DNA from: Ignavibacteriaceae bacterium | GTDB taxonomy: Bacteria > Bacteroidota > Ignavibacteria > Ignavibacteriales > Ignavibacteriaceae | Assembly (NCBI GenBank): GCA_031292465.1 | Contig: JARLHB010000329.1 | Location: 1-6,167 of the forward strand | Reading direction: 5' to 3' | DNA: 6,167 nt | In this document: in pieces, positions 5,602-6,167 of the stretch | Position numbering within the stretch: position 1 is the first letter of the stretch | Layout: every line of letters starts with the position of its first letter | The notes under the pieces: generated by a model | Seen by the model: only the letters and a program-made list of their open reading frames with translations | Told to the model about the DNA's origin: nothing | Databases searched by the model: none | Translations under genes and position numbers: made by a program

Positions 5602-5686
5602 AGCTATGCTGTCAGAACTATAAACATTGTAGTTCCATAATTTATCAGACATCGTAGATGTCGAATAATTGTAGTAATATATAGCT
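5602..5686. repeat. Hairpin-rich, MITE-like insert between dapB and dapH
   Basis: This 85 bp stretch is bounded by AGCTAT (5602-5607) and ATAGCT (5681-5686). Inside it are two perfect stem-loops: GAACTA/TAGTTC (5615-5620 with 5630-5635, nine-base loop) and GACATC-GTA-GATGTC (5648-5662). TTGTAG or TCGTAG occurs at 5627, 5652 and 5669, with a further copy at 5706 in the next hairpin. The design recalls a short palindromic mobile repeat or a second REP-like family, but only one copy is visible here, so its repeat nature is inferred. Confidence 0.45.
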
Positions 5687-5688
5687 GC

Positions 5689-5718
5689 AAAAAAAAAGAT
5701 TATCCTTGTAGAGGATAA
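5689..5718 (-). terminator. Rho-independent-terminator-like hairpin on the minus strand
   Basis: On the minus strand a seven-base-pair stem, TTATCCT/AGGATAA (5700-5706 with 5712-5718, five-base loop), is followed by TC and nine Ts (the complement of A at 5689-5697). The stem is AT-rich and thus weak. It points against the dap operon, so it would end antisense transcription or a transcript of an inserted repeat; on the plus strand there is no T tract. Confidence 0.4.
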
Positions 5719-5722
5719 ATAT

Positions 5723-5806
5723 ATGACTGAATCACACATAGAGAGTATTTGGGAAATAAACTTTAATAATAAATATCAAAAGATAATATGGACTCATACG
5801 AGATAA
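5723..5806 (+). CDS. Possible 27-codon leader or coupling ORF overlapping the dapH start
   Basis: ATG at 5723 opens a short frame ending with TAA at 5804-5806, in a different frame from dapH and overlapping its first six codons. GAGGA (5711-5715) lies seven bases upstream, a better ribosome binding site than that of dapH itself, and it is part of the hairpin stem at 5700-5718. The peptide (starting MTESHIESIWEINF) resembles nothing I know and has no run of Lys codons as an attenuator would. It may be translated only to couple to dapH, or may be a chance frame. Confidence 0.2.
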   Translation: MTESHIESIWEINFNNKYQKIIWTHTR

Positions 5807-6167
5807 TAAATTACATATCAAATTCTGTTAAGAAAACACCCGCCAGAATTTTTATTCAGGGTGAATTAGACAAAATAAATTTTACCGGAATGGACTATTT
5901 CGGTAACAATGAATTTGGAATATTATTTTGTGAGAACAACGATTTTGAAACTCTTTATAACGCAAATAAGCAGTTCATCAAAAAATATAAAGTGGAAATA
6001 GACAGAAGGAATTCAGCCATCCCGCTTGCAGATTTAACAAAGTACAAAGCCCGCATAGAACCCGGAGCTATTATCAGGGACATGGTTGAAATCGGTGATA
6101 ACTGTGTTATTATGATGGGCTCTGTTATAAATATTGGCGCTGTGATTGGCGAAAAGACAATGATTGA
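5788..6167 (+). CDS. dapH: 2,3,4,5-tetrahydrodipicolinate N-acetyltransferase (partial, C-terminus outside window)
   Basis: DapH transfers an acetyl group from acetyl-CoA to tetrahydrodipicolinate in the acetylase branch of diaminopimelate synthesis. The 126 visible codons match the B. subtilis-type enzyme closely. An N-terminal helical domain (MDSYEIINYISNSVKKTPAR) leads to DRRNSAIPL (72-80), then RIEPGAIIRD (89-98) and VIMMGSVINIGAVIGE (107-122), which begin the left-handed beta-helix of hexapeptide repeats. The right edge cuts the gene in the helix. DapH is distinguished from the succinyltransferase DapD by these motifs. The ATG is placed by alignment to the family N-terminus; a stop lies in frame just upstream and no good Shine-Dalgarno is visible, only AAAAGAT. 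It follows dapB after 190 bases and probably shares its transcript. Confidence 0.93.
   Translation, partial: MDSYEIINYISNSVKKTPARIFIQGELDKINFTGMDYFGNNEFGILFCENNDFETLYNANKQFIKKYKVEIDRRNSAIPLADLTKYKARIEPGAIIRDMVEIGDNCVIMMGSVINIGAVIGEKTMI

Noticed and set aside
5545..5739. Minus-strand reading frame of 64 codons
   Set aside because: It is antisense to the dapB end and the hairpin-rich gap, and includes the poly-A tract as a run of Phe codons.

Overview
This is a clearly AT-rich bacterial chromosomal window. Its gene content suggests a member of the FCB group (Bacteroidota, Ignavibacteriota or relatives). The clues are an exported protein leading into a TlpA-like thioredoxin domain, an IS200-like Y1 transposase of the type common in those phyla, and a mix of genes with strong Shine-Dalgarno sites (mscL, dapA) and genes with almost none (the hydrolase, dapH). 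This placement rests on gene flavour only and is moderate to low in confidence.

The left half is transcribed leftward. It holds an exported protein that runs off the left edge (1-994), the mechanosensitive channel MscL with a C-terminal four-cysteine tail (1303-1755), and an exported prolyl-iminopeptidase-like alpha/beta hydrolase (1917-2837). These three genes look like separate transcription units.

The middle (about 2838-4041) is the accessory part. A 153-residue Y1 (HUH) transposase, 3091-3552, is surrounded by at least seven copies of a 16-17 bp palindromic repeat with consensus TCACTCCTTCGGAGTT. One copy lies directly upstream of the gene and contains its ribosome binding site; six lie downstream. 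Four of the downstream copies form two tandem doublets (3611-3687 and 3714-3792), each made of two repeats in opposite orientation separated by 45-47 bp, and a single inverted copy closes the cluster at 3829-3844. Stem bases change in compensated pairs among the copies. The layout is that of a REP/RAYT system with REPIN- or BIME-like doublets, and is the most interesting part of the window.

The right half is a rightward lysine/diaminopimelate operon: dapA (4042-4917), dapB (4935-5597) and a 5' portion of dapH (from 5788, cut by the right edge). DapA condenses pyruvate with aspartate semialdehyde, DapB reduces the product to tetrahydrodipicolinate, and DapH N-acetylates that compound, so the operon points to the acetylase branch of diaminopimelate synthesis. 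The 190 bp between dapB and dapH is unusually rich in hairpins, with three perfect stem-loops and four TTGTAG-like words. It also carries a minus-strand terminator-like structure and a 27-codon reading frame whose ribosome binding site sits in a hairpin and which overlaps the dapH start.
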